From NCBI GenBank assembly GCA_036389675.1, contig DASVWI010000036.1, positions 1 to 64,000 of the forward strand: a DNA stretch of 64,000 nt, given 5' to 3'. The stretch comes from DASQYE01 sp036389675. GTDB lineage: Bacteria > Acidobacteriota > Blastocatellia > Pyrinomonadales > Pyrinomonadaceae. The position numbers were made by a program, and so were the translations under genes. This document shows, in pieces, positions 8,463-16,623 of this stretch (position 1 is the stretch's first letter; each line of letters begins with the position of its first letter). The notes below the pieces were generated by a model. It saw only the letters and a list, made by a program, of their open reading frames with translations, was not told the DNA's origin and ran no database searches.

Positions 8463-9709
8463 CAATGCTCGCTTGCGGTCGCACTCTCCTCAAGGCTTCT
8501 CTCTTTCGCGAGGCTGAGGCCGCCCGCGACTTCGCCGTACAGACCGAGCCACTGATCGCGCACCGCCGACCATGAGTACTTGCGGCATTCCTCGCGCGCG
8601 TTTCGGGTGAGCGTTGATCGAAGCTCGTCGTCTTCCAACAATCGAATGGCGCAGGCGGCCAGCGCTTCATAATCGCCGCGCTTCGTGATGAGCCCTGTCT
8701 GGCCGTCCGCCACGATGAAGGGAATGCCGCCCGCGTCGGTCGTCACCACGGGCAGCCCCGCAGCGAACGCCTCGATGATAGAGACGGGCATATTGTCTAT
8801 CTCGGAGCTGTTGAGAAAGATATCAGCCTCGTCGTACAGCCCCGGCATCCTTTCCGGCAAGACGCATCCGGTGAAGGTCACATGTCGCAGGTCAAGCTCC
8901 GCGGCCAGTCTTTCGAGCTCCGCGCGCTGGCTGCCGTCGCCCGCGAGCGTCAGGCTGGCTTCGGGGAAACGCTGCTGGATGAGCGCGAACGCGCGCAGCG
9001 TACACGCGACGTTATAGAGCGGCTCGAAGCTACGGTTCGAGAAGAAGTGCGGGCGCGGGGAACTCCCGCGCTCGCGGAAATGAAACCGCTCGGTGGCGAC
9101 GAAGTTGTGAATGGCCCGCGCGCGCAGACCGAAGCGCGCGAACACCTCGACGAGGTACGCCGAAGGCACGACTAAACGGTCGGCAAGGCGTATGGTCGCC
9201 GTGGCCGAGCGACGCCAGCGCTCGAGATGATCTTCGGCCTGCCCGCTGTGATAATTAAGCACGCTTCGCTTGCCGTACAGCCTCGCGACCAGAAGCGCGG
9301 GGGTCGGCGCAAGCACGAAGGAGAGATAAGAGGCGGAGAAAATATGTATCACGTCGTACTTGCGAAGGCGCGTTGCGAGCGACGCGCAGTATAGAATCAT
9401 CGTCACCACTGTTCGCACGTATTTGACGGCCTGAACCTTTCCCCAAGGGCCGGGCAGCCTCGGGTTGATCGGCAAGAAAGAGACTTCGAGCGACGCGTCC
9501 TGCGGCAAGTGCTCAAGCAGATGCGCGGCCTGCACAGCCTGTCCGCCCGGCGGGTCAAGCGATGGGCCAACGATGAGAATACGCAGCGGCTTGCCTTTCG
9601 TCGTGGCAGCGGCGGCAACCGGGCGCACGCCGTCCGCGCCGCCCCACGCCGCCAGCTCACCTCTGTGCGCTTCTCCGCGAATGCTCATCTCCTGAATCTT
9701 CTCTTCCAT
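8462..9709 (-). CDS. GT4 glycosyltransferase
   Basis: This 415-aa GT-B enzyme starts at the ATG at 9709; a TTG one codon earlier is less likely. A hydrophilic N-terminal extension of about 40 residues precedes the glycine-rich acceptor loop GPSLDPPGGQAVQAAHLLEH. A typical GT4 C-terminal domain follows, with FSNRSFEPLYNV, LTLAGDGSQRAELERLA and the NSSEIDNMPVSIIEAFAAG motif, which holds the two conserved Glu of the retaining EX7E element. It probably transfers a sugar from a nucleotide donor to the lipid-linked unit. It overlaps the heparinase-like gene by one base, indicating translational coupling. Confidence 0.88.
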   Translation of the reverse strand: MEEKIQEMSIRGEAHRGELAAWGGADGVRPVAAAATTKGKPLRILIVGPSLDPPGGQAVQAAHLLEHLPQDASLEVSFLPINPRLPGPWGKVQAVKYVRTVVTMILYCASLATRLRKYDVIHIFSASYLSFVLAPTPALLVARLYGKRSVLNYHSGQAEDHLERWRRSATATIRLADRLVVPSAYLVEVFARFGLRARAIHNFVATERFHFRERGSSPRPHFFSNRSFEPLYNVACTLRAFALIQQRFPEASLTLAGDGSQRAELERLAAELDLRHVTFTGCVLPERMPGLYDEADIFLNSSEIDNMPVSIIEAFAAGLPVVTTDAGGIPFIVADGQTGLITKRGDYEALAACAIRLLEDDELRSTLTRNAREECRKYSWSAVRDQWLGLYGEVAGGLSLAKERSLEESATASEH

Positions 9710-9733
9710 CAAACGCTTTAGCCGACGCTGCCC

Positions 9734-10924
9734 TCAAGCGCCTTCGCGGCGCACGCCTCCGCGAATCTCAGCTCGCGTAGGCCCGGGCTTGTCCAGTAGT
9801 CGCTCGTAGAGGCGCTCGGTATTCTCCAACTGCGCGCGGCTCGAAAATTTTCGCTCGATAAGCTGACGCCCGCGCTCGCCCATCAGGCGTGTTCTCTCCG
9901 GCTCGACAAGCAGAGAGATGATTCGCGCCGCCATCGCTTCATCATCACCGGAAGCGACGAGGTAGCCGGTCTCGCCTTCCGTGACCACTTCGCGCGCGCC
10001 GCCGACATCCGTGACGACGACCGCGCGCCCCGCCCCCATGTATTCCAGAATCGAATTCGAGAAGCCTTCGGATTTAGAGCTCAGCACGCAGACTTCTGAG
10101 ATAGCCAGCATCTCCGCCAGCCTCTCGCAGCGGCCCGTGAAGAAGACATCACGCTCAAGGCCGAGCTCTGCGGCCAGCGCCCTCATGCTTCCTTCAAGCT
10201 CACCTTCACCGGCGATGACGAAGGCGGCGTCCGGGATTTTCTCGCGGACGCGGCGGGCGGCGCGCAGAAACATCGGATGATCTTTCACCTCGTGTCGCAG
10301 GTTGGCAACGATGGTCACGAAGCGTCGGCCAGCGGTGGGCAGCCCGAATGCTGCGAGCGCTTCGTCTCTCTGAAACGCCTGCGGCGCGTGGACGCGGGCG
10401 AGGTCGAGGCCGTTATAGACGACCGTGATCTTTCCCGGAGCGACGCCTTCGCGCAGCAAATCCTGCCTGACCGCTTCGGAGTTGGCGTGAACGGCTGTGG
10501 AGAGTCGCAACGAATTGCGCTGAAGGATACGGTGGGCTCGCGTGCGATTCGCCACCATCTCGCCGCAGAAGGCTATGCGGACGGGAACGCGGGCGAGCGC
10601 GGCTCCGAGTATCCCGAAGGTGTTCATGTAAAAATCCTGAGAGTGCGCGACCTCTATCTCACGCTCTCTTAAGTAGCGACGAAAGCGCCGCAGTTGAACG
10701 AGCATATTGCGGTCGTAAAAGCTGGTCAGCGGAAACTCCGGAATCTCATCGAGGCCGAGCTTCGCGGCTTCCTCAAGCAACACGCCCTCACGCGTCAGGC
10801 AGGCCAGGTGGACGCGGAAACGCCCGCTCTCAAGGAGCAGATGAACCAACTGCACGGCCTGACTTTCAGCGCCGCCCATGTTGAAGCTGCCCATCATAAT
10901 GAGGATGTTTCGTTCAGACGACAT
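9734..10924 (-). CDS. GT4 glycosyltransferase
   Basis: This 396-aa GT-B enzyme starts at the ATG at 10924. An in-frame TTG further upstream would overlap the preceding gene and is less convincing. The N-terminal acceptor domain begins ILIMMGSFNMGGAESQAVQ, the classical GT4 glycine loop. The C-terminal domain has FVTIVANLRHEVKDHPMFL, AFVIAGEGELEGSMRALA and SSKSEGFSNSILEYMGAGRA, the EX7E-type donor site. It is most like the large bacterial lipopolysaccharide/capsule GT4 group. It lies between a GT4 gene 24 nt downstream and the deacetylase-like gene 7 nt upstream. Confidence 0.9.
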   Translation of the reverse strand: MSSERNILIMMGSFNMGGAESQAVQLVHLLLESGRFRVHLACLTREGVLLEEAAKLGLDEIPEFPLTSFYDRNMLVQLRRFRRYLREREIEVAHSQDFYMNTFGILGAALARVPVRIAFCGEMVANRTRAHRILQRNSLRLSTAVHANSEAVRQDLLREGVAPGKITVVYNGLDLARVHAPQAFQRDEALAAFGLPTAGRRFVTIVANLRHEVKDHPMFLRAARRVREKIPDAAFVIAGEGELEGSMRALAAELGLERDVFFTGRCERLAEMLAISEVCVLSSKSEGFSNSILEYMGAGRAVVVTDVGGAREVVTEGETGYLVASGDDEAMAARIISLLVEPERTRLMGERGRQLIERKFSSRAQLENTERLYERLLDKPGPTRAEIRGGVRREGA

Positions 10925-10931
10925 AGGGTGC

Positions 10932-12164
10932 TTAACTTGAGCGACCGAGCGCAAAGGGTTGCGCTTCGGAAGTGTCAGGGATGCGGCTTCGCTCCTCCGC
11001 TTCTTTTTCGCTCATGATCGAGCGCAGGCTGTAATCGCGAAACTCGCCGGGCTCGCCCTCCAAGCCCGCGACAGCCGCCATCACGATATTGAAGGCTTCG
11101 CGCGCCGTCGTGAAGTGGAGGCGGAAAGCGCGCGTGCGTTCCTGTAGCTCCAGGATTTTTTCCAGCTCTCGCGCGATGGCGTCGCCGATCATGGCGTCCT
11201 GATCCTGCGGGAAGAAGCCGTGACAATAGAGCTTGATGAAATTCCAGAGGGGCTGGCCGCGCACGCCTATGTGGGCGGTGCGCCAGCGCTCAAGGCGCGT
11301 CGCGTCGAGCCGGTAATTATCCCCCAGAACGCCGTCGTCGAGGCGCGGTATGGGCAGGCCGCGTATGCGGCGTCGCCAGTTGAAAAGAAGCGGCCCTGTA
11401 AAGATGAGCGGAAGCTGCAAGGCCTGATCTCCGACTCTCACGTCCGGGCCGGAAGCGTGTGGCCTCGCCTCGCTCAAAGGACGCCCGCACTGGTAGATGG
11501 CGTTGAGTTTTGGAACCTGTGATTGGTCGGGCGCGGAAGGCAGGGTGAAGTCTGCGTAGCAGCCCGTCTCCGAGAGTATCTCCATCTCCGAATCAACGCC
11601 GCAGAACCTGCCGCCCGAAGAATTGCCGAGCGCCAGATTGCCGTGAACAAAAGCATACCTCGGCGAGCCTTCGCCGTTCACGCGCGAAAGACACTTGTGC
11701 TCTTCGGCCAGCACGTCGCGGAATTCAACCAGGGCGCGGCGCAGGTTAGCTGCGGTGTCCGGGCGCTCGACGCCGTGATGCAGGTGAATCTCGACCTCGC
11801 CGAAGCCAGCGCGCTGTAGCTCGGCCATGCGCTCAAGCAGGGGCGCTTGATACTCCTCGCCGGGATAAAAGAGGGTGTGGCGAAAGGCCGCGCCGTCCGC
11901 ATCGCGCACAGCCGCCCCGGTCTTCTGGGCCAACCTGCACCAGTGCTCAAGCCTGCTCATCTGCGTCGAGAGGTCAACCTTTTCATTGCTCCGGCTCCAG
12001 GCGGGCTCGAAATGGTTGGCGACGAGCAGGATGAGATGCTCAGGCCCGTCGTTTCTCTCCGTCATCCGGCTGACAAGCTCCTGCGCGCGCCATACGGGAT
12101 AGCGCGCCAGCCATGGCAAAGACCATGCAAGCTTTGTCAGATAGCCGTTGTGGTTCGTACTCAT
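10932..12164 (-). CDS. Deacetylase-like protein of exopolysaccharide loci, function unknown
   Basis: This 410-aa protein has no standard NodB TFDDG motif but shows a distinctive pattern: LLVANHFEPAW near residue 45, HTLFYPGEEY near 112, EVEIHLHHGVERPDT near 135, FVHGNLALGNSSGGRFCGV near 172 and GCYADFTLPSAP near 196. The paired His/Asp/Glu sites and segment order suggest a metal-dependent deacetylase-like beta/alpha barrel. I recall this pattern from uncharacterised proteins in exopolysaccharide and exosortase-type loci. No signal peptide or membrane helix is visible. Its position between a methyltransferase and GT4 genes fits modification of the repeat unit. Substrate and reaction are not known. 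Confidence 0.6.
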   Translation of the reverse strand: MSTNHNGYLTKLAWSLPWLARYPVWRAQELVSRMTERNDGPEHLILLVANHFEPAWSRSNEKVDLSTQMSRLEHWCRLAQKTGAAVRDADGAAFRHTLFYPGEEYQAPLLERMAELQRAGFGEVEIHLHHGVERPDTAANLRRALVEFRDVLAEEHKCLSRVNGEGSPRYAFVHGNLALGNSSGGRFCGVDSEMEILSETGCYADFTLPSAPDQSQVPKLNAIYQCGRPLSEARPHASGPDVRVGDQALQLPLIFTGPLLFNWRRRIRGLPIPRLDDGVLGDNYRLDATRLERWRTAHIGVRGQPLWNFIKLYCHGFFPQDQDAMIGDAIARELEKILELQERTRAFRLHFTTAREAFNIVMAAVAGLEGEPGEFRDYSLRSIMSEKEAEERSRIPDTSEAQPFALGRSS

Positions 12165-12178
12165 AATTGAAATAAATT

Positions 12179-12271
12179 AACAGGGACGGACGGGAGGAAA
12201 AACAGAAGCATTACTACGTGAATTGTTCATCTCTTTCTTGATCCTGACAATCTCTGTCCATCCCTGTTCAT
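12179..12271. repeat. Imperfect inverted repeat, CCATCCCTGTT family
   Basis: The 109-nt gap between two genes is filled by a left arm reading AACAGGGACGGACGGGAGG (12179-12197) and a right arm containing CTGTCCATCCCTGTTCATT (12254-12272). The arms are inverted relative to each other and flank a unique centre. Related arms occur at 32796-32830, 46072-46176 and 52350-52480, so this is a dispersed intergenic family. Confidence 0.6.
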
Positions 12272-12273
12272 TC

Positions 12274-13131
12274 TTATTTGGTCGCAATCAACGTAATGCC
12301 GAGTATCAATCTGAGCGGCAGGGCTCTGGCCGCCCTTTTCCCGAGCCTTCGCGGCAACAGGCCAAGAGCGCCTTCAATCATCCCGACCAATGATGCCGGG
12401 ACTTTCAGAAAATGGCCGCGCGCGCCGACGAGGACGCGAACGCGTCTGAAGCCCGTGGCACGGAAGAGGCTCGCCAGCTCCCCTATAGTGTACTCCTTCA
12501 GGTGAAAGCCCGTTGCCACTTCGTCGAAATATTCCGAGACATCGTGCGGGCCGGAGAGGCTGTTCGGCGTAATGCAGATGTAGTGGCCGCCCTCTCTGAG
12601 CGCGCCGTAGATGTTACGCAACTGCTCCAGAGCATCTTCGGGATGCAGATGCTCCATCAGTTGATCGCTAAAGCCTAAGTCAACCTGTCCGGCGGGGACG
12701 GGGATGCTGCAACCGTCCGAGATGACGCGCCGGAAATTGCCGGGCATGTCGAGCCCGCCCGTAATCTCTTCGGAGACATCGACCGCGTAGACCTGCCTGA
12801 CGGAGCGCGCGACTTCAAGAGCGAGCGCGCAATCGCCCGGGCCGACTTCCAGATAGACTGTCTCAGGGCTGAGGAAGCGCCCGAGCAGGCTCATGCGCCC
12901 GGCGATTGCCGAGGCGCGATTCTCAGAGTCGGCCTTACGCGTTAACTGCGGATGATCGTGCACGCGACGGAAAAGCTCATCGTAGAGGGCCGCGTAGAGG
13001 TGGCGGCGCTCTTCCCTGCCCGCGGAGCGCAGGCGGTCTGCCAGCTCCCGCTCGATCAGGTAATGCTCCCTGAGCCGTTCGGGTGATCTCGATTCACCGG
13101 CCTGAACGCTTGTCGCCATTCTCGTTTCCAT
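12274..13131 (-). CDS. Class I SAM-dependent methyltransferase
   Basis: This 285-aa protein has an N-terminal helical region of about 90 residues rich in Arg and Glu, then a class I methyltransferase core. Motif I is YLEVGPGDCALALEVA near residue 97, the acidic residue binding the SAM ribose is in VYAVDVSEEI, and QVDLGFSDQLMEHLHPED near 150 corresponds to motifs II/III. The C-terminal part is basic and hydrophobic, ending RALPLRLILGITLIATK, which could contact the membrane. It lies 5 nt downstream of the three-module protein gene and is probably translated with it. A sugar hydroxyl is a plausible but unproven acceptor. Confidence 0.82.
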   Translation of the reverse strand: METRMATSVQAGESRSPERLREHYLIERELADRLRSAGREERRHLYAALYDELFRRVHDHPQLTRKADSENRASAIAGRMSLLGRFLSPETVYLEVGPGDCALALEVARSVRQVYAVDVSEEITGGLDMPGNFRRVISDGCSIPVPAGQVDLGFSDQLMEHLHPEDALEQLRNIYGALREGGHYICITPNSLSGPHDVSEYFDEVATGFHLKEYTIGELASLFRATGFRRVRVLVGARGHFLKVPASLVGMIEGALGLLPRRLGKRAARALPLRLILGITLIATK

Positions 13132-13136
13132 ACGGC

Positions 13137-14906
13137 TTAAGACTCTCTGACCAGCACGGCGACGATTCGCTCCTCGCTATCGCCGTCCTTGTAAGTGCTC
13201 ATCGCGGCCACACGAAACGGAACCATCTCTCTGAGCGCGGCCATGTCGTTTTCAAACTCCGCCTTGAATTCATACTCGTGCCCTTCGTAAATCAGAAAAG
13301 ACCATGGGATGCGGCCCAGTGCTTCGAGCCAGCCGAGATGCGCGCGCACGGCCAGATATGAGATGACGCAACCCTCCAGAGCATCGCGCATGAATTCGGG
13401 CACTTCGTCTTCCATAGGCTGCGCTATACTGATGTCGCCGCCCGTGGTGGAAAAGCGCGTGCAGCCCAGAGCGTGCAGCAATTGCTCCGTGTGCGGCACG
13501 AGATAGGCGCGATCCCAGCCGTGACACCACTTCGCGCCGAGCTTCAGATACTGCGCCATCATCATCCCGATATTACAGCCAACATCCAGAACCATGCGGC
13601 CACGAACGGACGTGCCCGCTTCTTCCAGCAGGCGACGAATGACGACCATTCTGTCCTCGACGTTGCGGCGGCCCGGAAGCCCCACGCCCGGCACGGACTG
13701 GTAGAGATAGCGGCCACGGCGAAGGATATAGTTCTGGCCGAAGTGAGATTTCTCGGTCGCGTCAATAGCCGTCTCGCGCAGGTACGACTCGTAGCCGACG
13801 AGGTTGAAGTTCTGAAAATCTATGTAGTTGAATTTCCCGCTCTCATCCATCAGGGCGTTGCCGTTGCAGCCGGGGCAGGTGAAGTCCTCGTCCTTCCACC
13901 CGTCAGGGATGTTATTGCGGAACAGCCCGCGGCGTTCCAGCTCGCGCAGCTCTTTAATGCCCGCCTCGCACGTCGCCATGTCGGGCACACGCCCTCCGAC
14001 GTGCTGCATCACGTAGGCCGTCCAGACATGTTCGCCGGCCTCGAACTCGATCAGGTCGTAGAGCCTTGGCCCGAGTCCCTTGGCATACAGAAGATTGGCG
14101 ACGAGGCTCAGATGTTTATGATCGTGCGTGAAGGTCTTTTGCAGGCGACTGTTACCGCGCCTGTGCCACAGCGCTTCATGAATGTAGGTGCTTTCTTCGA
14201 CGCCGCCCTGCCGCTTGATGATCTTGAGCCCGGCGTCTTCCGGGTAGTTGGTCATCAGGGAATTGAGAGCGCTTGCGCGCGCGCTTCGTGGCGGGACATA
14301 GATGGTGTGGCCGCCTTCCATATAGGACGCGCCGAGAGAATCCAGATGGCTCTTGATCTCTTCGGCGTTTCCAAAGCTTGCCTTCGTCAGGCTAAAGCGC
14401 TGCGGGCTTTGAAGCGGCAGCACCTCCTGCCACGGGCGCGTCGCGCCGCCCAGTGCCTTGCCCAGCAACTGTTTTGGGCCAACGCGGCGAATCAGCTTGT
14501 AGTCCATGATCAACTGATCAGCCGTGCGCGTCGCAAAGCGGTAGAAGTTCGGGAACTGCACGGAGACCCAGCCCTGCCGCGAGAGCCGCCCGGCCTGTGC
14601 GATGAACTCCTCCGGGTCTTGAAACTCGGCGTAGGCGCGCTCGCCCGCTTCCGTCACCAGCCAGCGCATGCGGTCGTTACGCAGCCAGCCGGCCTTGGCG
14701 GGCGCAATCGTCGCCAGCCACACGACTTCTTCAAAGCTTCGCAGGGGACGGCTGCCGTGCGTGCGCGCCTCGCTCTCAACGAGCGAGAGCGACTCCGCGA
14801 TGCGCTCCATGACGGTCGTTGGCGGCAGGCCGTCGCGGTACGGAATCAGTATCTCGAAAGCCTTGCGTATCAACTCGGCCCGACGTTTTCTATTAATGGC
14901 TGGCAC
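13137..14906 (-). CDS. Three-module protein: winged-helix-like, kinase-like and methyltransferase domains
   Basis: I place the start at GTG 14906, because a perfect AGGAGG (14916-14921) lies 9 nt upstream. A longer ATG frame from 14999 would sit inside the preceding flippase gene. The result is 589 aa. Residues 1-110 look winged-helix-like (IPYRDGLPPTTVMERIAES, WLVTEAGERAYAEF), resembling the Mrr N-terminal type. A middle region of about 235-370 resembles protein-kinase/aminoglycoside-kinase folds: HKHLSLVANLLYAKGLGPRL, a hinge-like YVMQHVGG, a catalytic-loop-like NGNALMDESGKFNYIDF (NGN 348-350, IDF 362-364). The C-terminus is a class I methyltransferase (LDVGCNIGMMMA at about 440). It may couple phosphorylation and methylation of a glycan end, as in O-antigen chain terminators (inference). 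Confidence 0.68.
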   Translation of the reverse strand: MPAINRKRRAELIRKAFEILIPYRDGLPPTTVMERIAESLSLVESEARTHGSRPLRSFEEVVWLATIAPAKAGWLRNDRMRWLVTEAGERAYAEFQDPEEFIAQAGRLSRQGWVSVQFPNFYRFATRTADQLIMDYKLIRRVGPKQLLGKALGGATRPWQEVLPLQSPQRFSLTKASFGNAEEIKSHLDSLGASYMEGGHTIYVPPRSARASALNSLMTNYPEDAGLKIIKRQGGVEESTYIHEALWHRRGNSRLQKTFTHDHKHLSLVANLLYAKGLGPRLYDLIEFEAGEHVWTAYVMQHVGGRVPDMATCEAGIKELRELERRGLFRNNIPDGWKDEDFTCPGCNGNALMDESGKFNYIDFQNFNLVGYESYLRETAIDATEKSHFGQNYILRRGRYLYQSVPGVGLPGRRNVEDRMVVIRRLLEEAGTSVRGRMVLDVGCNIGMMMAQYLKLGAKWCHGWDRAYLVPHTEQLLHALGCTRFSTTGGDISIAQPMEDEVPEFMRDALEGCVISYLAVRAHLGWLEALGRIPWSFLIYEGHEYEFKAEFENDMAALREMVPFRVAAMSTYKDGDSEERIVAVLVRES

Positions 14907-14915
14907 TAAAGATCG

Positions 14916-14921
14916 CCTCCT
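14916..14921 (-). promoter_or_regulatory. Strong Shine-Dalgarno site deciding a GTG start
   Basis: The minus strand reads AGGAGG, a perfect match to the anti-SD, with a 9-nt spacer to GTG at 14906. It lies in the gap after the stop of nothing else: the preceding flippase gene ends at 14969, so this site is intergenic and fixes the start of the three-module protein. Confidence 0.75.
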
Positions 14922-14968
14922 GATTACCTGAAAGTATCTACCCAAGCGCGTGTGACGCCGGCTCGGTT

Positions 14969-16552
14969 TTAAGCTAAAGGGTCGGCGGCCCTTTTCCAAA
15001 AGGTGAAGCGCTGCAAGCGCGCGAAATGATGTTGAAAGCTGCCGCGCTCCTCCGGCGTCGGCACGCCGAGCAGCAGTACGGCCAGAAGATAGGTGACGGC
15101 GAAGGCGCAGCCCGCGACCATCAGCACAAAGACGGGCTTCGCACCCAACACGGCTGATCGAACGAGCGCCGCGACGACGGCGGCGGCCAGAGAGGCGAGC
15201 GCGATCTTGCCGACATCCTTGAGCAATCCGAGGTCGCGGCGCGTCAGCCCGAGAATACGCTTGACCTTGCGGGCCGTGACCAGCCGGTCAATCACGTTCA
15301 CAGAGACCATGACGGAAACCGCCCCGACGAGACTGAAAAACCTGATGCCGAACCAGAGAGAGGTCGCAAAGAGCACGAGCAGCACCGAGCGCAGCTTGAG
15401 CAGAAAGTAGCGGTGCTCGGCGTAAGCTCTCAGCACAGGGTCGTAGGCGCTCGTGATAATCGCCAGCGGGATAAGCACGAGGTTGATGGCGAAGATGGGC
15501 CAGCTCGGCAAGTATTGCGCCGTAAAGAGGACGGTCAGAAACTCCGGCCCGGCGACCCACAGGAAAGCGCAGAGCGGCAGTAAAACAGCCGCGAGCTTTC
15601 GCATCATGCGCGCCACCAGCTCGGCTATCTCGCGCGTGTCGCCCTGCTTCTGCAGGTAGCTGACGCGAGGAATCGTCACCGAGGCGATAGCGTCGCTTAA
15701 GAGTCCGAGCATCGGCAGCTCGAAGCAGCCGACCGCGTAGATGGCATAAAGAGTTGGCCCGTAGTTGTAAGCGACGAAGTAGTTGTCCAGCTCAAGCTGC
15801 GCGCGGAACAACACCGAGGCGAACCCGAACGGGAGAGCATAGGCCAGCTGCTTTCTCAAGAGAGACCACTCGAAGCCGCGCCAGCCCCATCCGAAACGCG
15901 AGCGCAGGTAAACGAGCAGGATGACGGTTTGCAGCGCGCCCTGCACAATCGCCGCGTAAAGCAGGGATTCGACCGTGCCGAAAAAGATGGCGGCGGTCAG
16001 CAGAAACGCGGCCTTCGTAAACTGCGCGGCGACGATCAGGAAAGTCGCCAGCCTCAGCTCCTGTCGCGCGATTGCGACCACTTCGAGCGATGAGGAGCTG
16101 ACCCACGTGAGCAGCACCAGCCCGACCAGCGGCGCGTAAGCCGTCATCGTCGCGCTGTTAAAGAGCGAAGCGAGCAGCGAGGGCCGCAAGACCAGCATGA
16201 GGCAGGCCGCGCCCGAGATCAGGACGTGGAAGAGAAGGATGTTGAAGACGATCTGGTGCTGGCGGTCGCGCTCGCGCGGGAGAAAGTAGTAGGCGCTCGG
16301 GCCGACGCCCAGAGGCAGCAGCGTGAAGGCGGTGCTGACAAAGAGAAAGACCTGCTTGTAGACGCCGAATTCCGTCTGGCTCAAGCGGCGCACGAGCAGG
16401 AGCGGCAGGGCCAGCGCGAAAGTGAAGGCGAGCGTCTTGGCAAACAGAATCCATGCCGCCCGCGCCGTCATGGAACTCTTTTCATGCCCCGTCTCGACGA
16501 CCAATTTCGGTTCGTCCTTGATGGAATCAGCCTGTTGTGGTTGCGAACTCAT
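14969..16552 (-). CDS. Wzx-like oligosaccharide flippase
   Basis: This 527-aa polytopic protein has about 12-14 hydrophobic segments after a hydrophilic N-terminal stretch of 30 residues. It begins AWILFAKTLAFTFALALPLLLVRRLSQTEFG-type sequence in which the RRLSQTEFGVYKQ loop is typical of the PST/Wzx branch of the MATE/MOP superfamily. Such proteins translocate undecaprenyl-linked repeat units across the inner membrane for Wzy polymerisation. It sits between a membrane GT2 gene (70 nt upstream) and the three-module protein. A MurJ-like flippase is present at 36825-38108, so the locus encodes two lipid-linked-sugar translocators of different subfamilies. Confidence 0.85.
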   Translation of the reverse strand: MSSQPQQADSIKDEPKLVVETGHEKSSMTARAAWILFAKTLAFTFALALPLLLVRRLSQTEFGVYKQVFLFVSTAFTLLPLGVGPSAYYFLPRERDRQHQIVFNILLFHVLISGAACLMLVLRPSLLASLFNSATMTAYAPLVGLVLLTWVSSSSLEVVAIARQELRLATFLIVAAQFTKAAFLLTAAIFFGTVESLLYAAIVQGALQTVILLVYLRSRFGWGWRGFEWSLLRKQLAYALPFGFASVLFRAQLELDNYFVAYNYGPTLYAIYAVGCFELPMLGLLSDAIASVTIPRVSYLQKQGDTREIAELVARMMRKLAAVLLPLCAFLWVAGPEFLTVLFTAQYLPSWPIFAINLVLIPLAIITSAYDPVLRAYAEHRYFLLKLRSVLLVLFATSLWFGIRFFSLVGAVSVMVSVNVIDRLVTARKVKRILGLTRRDLGLLKDVGKIALASLAAAVVAALVRSAVLGAKPVFVLMVAGCAFAVTYLLAVLLLGVPTPEERGSFQHHFARLQRFTFWKRAADPLA

Positions 16553-16623
16553 TCGATGATCGAAGATGCGCGAGAGGATCGTGGCTTATCGCTGTTCAGC
16601 TCGCCCGTCCTCCGGCGGCTGCG

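Noticed and set aside
13473..14909. Plus-strand frame of about 478 aa opposite the three-module protein
   Set aside because: No domain signature; the opposite strand has methyltransferase motifs and a strong ribosome site.
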